A program made the position numbers and the translations under genes. The notes under the pieces were generated by a model. The model had not been told where the DNA came from and ran no database searches. It saw only the letters and a list, made by a program, of their open reading frames with translations. From the NCBI GenBank assembly GCA_040954595.2, contig CM082588.2, positions 8,804,001 to 8,868,000 on the forward strand: a stretch of DNA of 64,000 nt, written 5' to 3'. Of the stretch, positions 63,333 through 64,000 are shown piece after piece. Position 1 is the first letter of the stretch, and the number at the start of each line of letters is the position of its first letter. This DNA comes from Balanoglossus misakiensis (lineage: Eukaryota; Hemichordata).

Positions 63333-64000
63333 CTGCGGGGACTTGAGCTTGGTCCCGCCGCGGTAGCAGGGAGACGTCGCACACTAGCTGCACTTCCTTC
63401 CCCTGTTCCCATGCGTTATATACCACGCCTGCTTAAAGGACACCGACTTGGCGCGTTGTCTTTCTAATTCGGCGGGGACTTGAGCTTGGTCCCGCCGAGG
63501 TAGCCGGGAGACGTCGCACACTAGCTGCCCTTCCTTCTCTTGTTCCCATGCGTTATATACCACGCCTGCTTAAAGGACACCGACTTGGCGCGTTGTCTTT
63601 CTAATTCGGCGGGGACTTGATCTTGGTCTCGCCGAGGTAACCGGGAGACGTCGCACACTAGCTGCCCTTCCTTTTCCTGTTCCCATGCGTTATATACCAC
63701 ACCTGCTTAAAGGACACCGACTTAGCGCGTTGTCTTTCTAATTCGGCGGGGACTTGAGCTTGGTCCCGCAGAGGTAACAGGGGAGACGTCGCACACTAGC
63801 TGCACTTCCTTCCCCTGTTCCCATGCGTTATATACCACGCCTGCTTAAAGGACACCGACTTAGCACGTTGTCTTTTTTATTCGGCGGGGACTTGAGCTTG
63901 GTCCCGCCGAGGTAGCCGGGAGACGTCGCACACTAGCTGCCCTTCCTTCTCTTGTTCCCATGCGTTATATACCACGCCTGCTTAAAGGACACCGACTTAG
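63333..64000 (+). repeat. Start of the next D2 unit, cut by the window edge
   Basis: The unit opens with the ctgcgg...cccgccgcgg monomer and follows the start of unit 1, including the cccgcagaggtaacagggg variant (about 63767), which also occurs near 46236. It runs off the end of the window. Confidence 0.78.

Larger units (their letters stand above)
6905..64000 (+). repeat. Satellite array, right arm (about 417 monomers)
   Basis: This is the same monomer family and orientation as the left arm, running without interruption to the window edge. I saw no inverted monomers and no second insertion. Higher-order blocks within it are listed separately. There is no gene, RNA gene or unique sequence in these 57 kb. 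Confidence 0.97.

Noticed and set aside
1-64000. CRISPR array
   Set aside because: The repeat is continuous with no unique spacers, the unit is 137 bp, and higher-order copies are near-identical throughout.
1-64000. Ribosomal intergenic spacer subrepeats
   Set aside because: The TATA-like core in each repeat made this worth considering, but no rRNA gene sequence appears in 64 kb and the multi-level unit structure fits a satellite better.
1-64000. Telomeric repeats or array edge
   Set aside because: No short telomere-type repeat or unique flanking DNA is present at either end of the window.

Overview
The window is one uninterrupted satellite DNA array. It is built from roughly 460 head-to-tail copies of a monomer of about 137 bp, all in the same orientation, broken once by a 422-bp insertion at 6483-6904. 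I found no protein-coding gene, rRNA, tRNA or CRISPR array. Every open frame in the window is an accident of the repeat: 137 is not a multiple of 3, so a reading frame changes phase at each monomer boundary, and the same short peptides recur wherever the same block of monomers recurs. The window starts and ends inside the array, so neither edge is visible.

The organism is a eukaryote, judged from the scale and multi-level (higher-order) organisation of the satellite, which is typical of centromeric, pericentromeric or subtelomeric heterochromatin. The monomer is about 57% GC and holds 12 CpG in 137 bp, against about 11 expected from base composition. The array therefore shows no CpG decay, which argues against a heavily CpG-methylated genome such as a vertebrate and fits many invertebrates or protists. 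I do not recognise the satellite family. An arthropod such as a tick is only a guess.

Layout: (1) 1-4338, an 18-monomer higher-order unit of about 2.47 kb and most of a second copy. (2) 4339-6482, mixed monomers ending at the insertion. (3) 6483-6904, the insertion, flanked by a perfect 10-bp direct duplication of satellite sequence; a closely related uninterrupted site at 10738-10747 shows the pre-insertion state. It carries a hairpin near each end and a further inverted repeat, so it looks like a non-autonomous transposable element of unknown class. (4) 6905-13860, a block repeated at about 4.1-4.5 kb spacing, plus a 2-kb precursor-like piece of the next region. (5) 13861-42440, four very long, near-identical units (7528, 8896, 5201 and about 6955 bp). 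They differ by whole-monomer deletions and by the number of copies of an internal 8-monomer block. (6) 42441-45800, a 16-monomer-spaced duplication surrounding a copy of the region-5 tail. (7) 45801-64000, successive units of 20, 21, 17, 16, 17, 14 and 23 monomers, the last containing a 9-monomer tandem duplication.

The array thus shows at least four nested scales (monomer, 8-9-mer, 14-21-mer, 38-65-mer), as expected from repeated unequal exchange or replication slippage by whole numbers of monomers. Each monomer also contains a GC-rich hairpin, and one divergent monomer class keeps that hairpin through paired changes.
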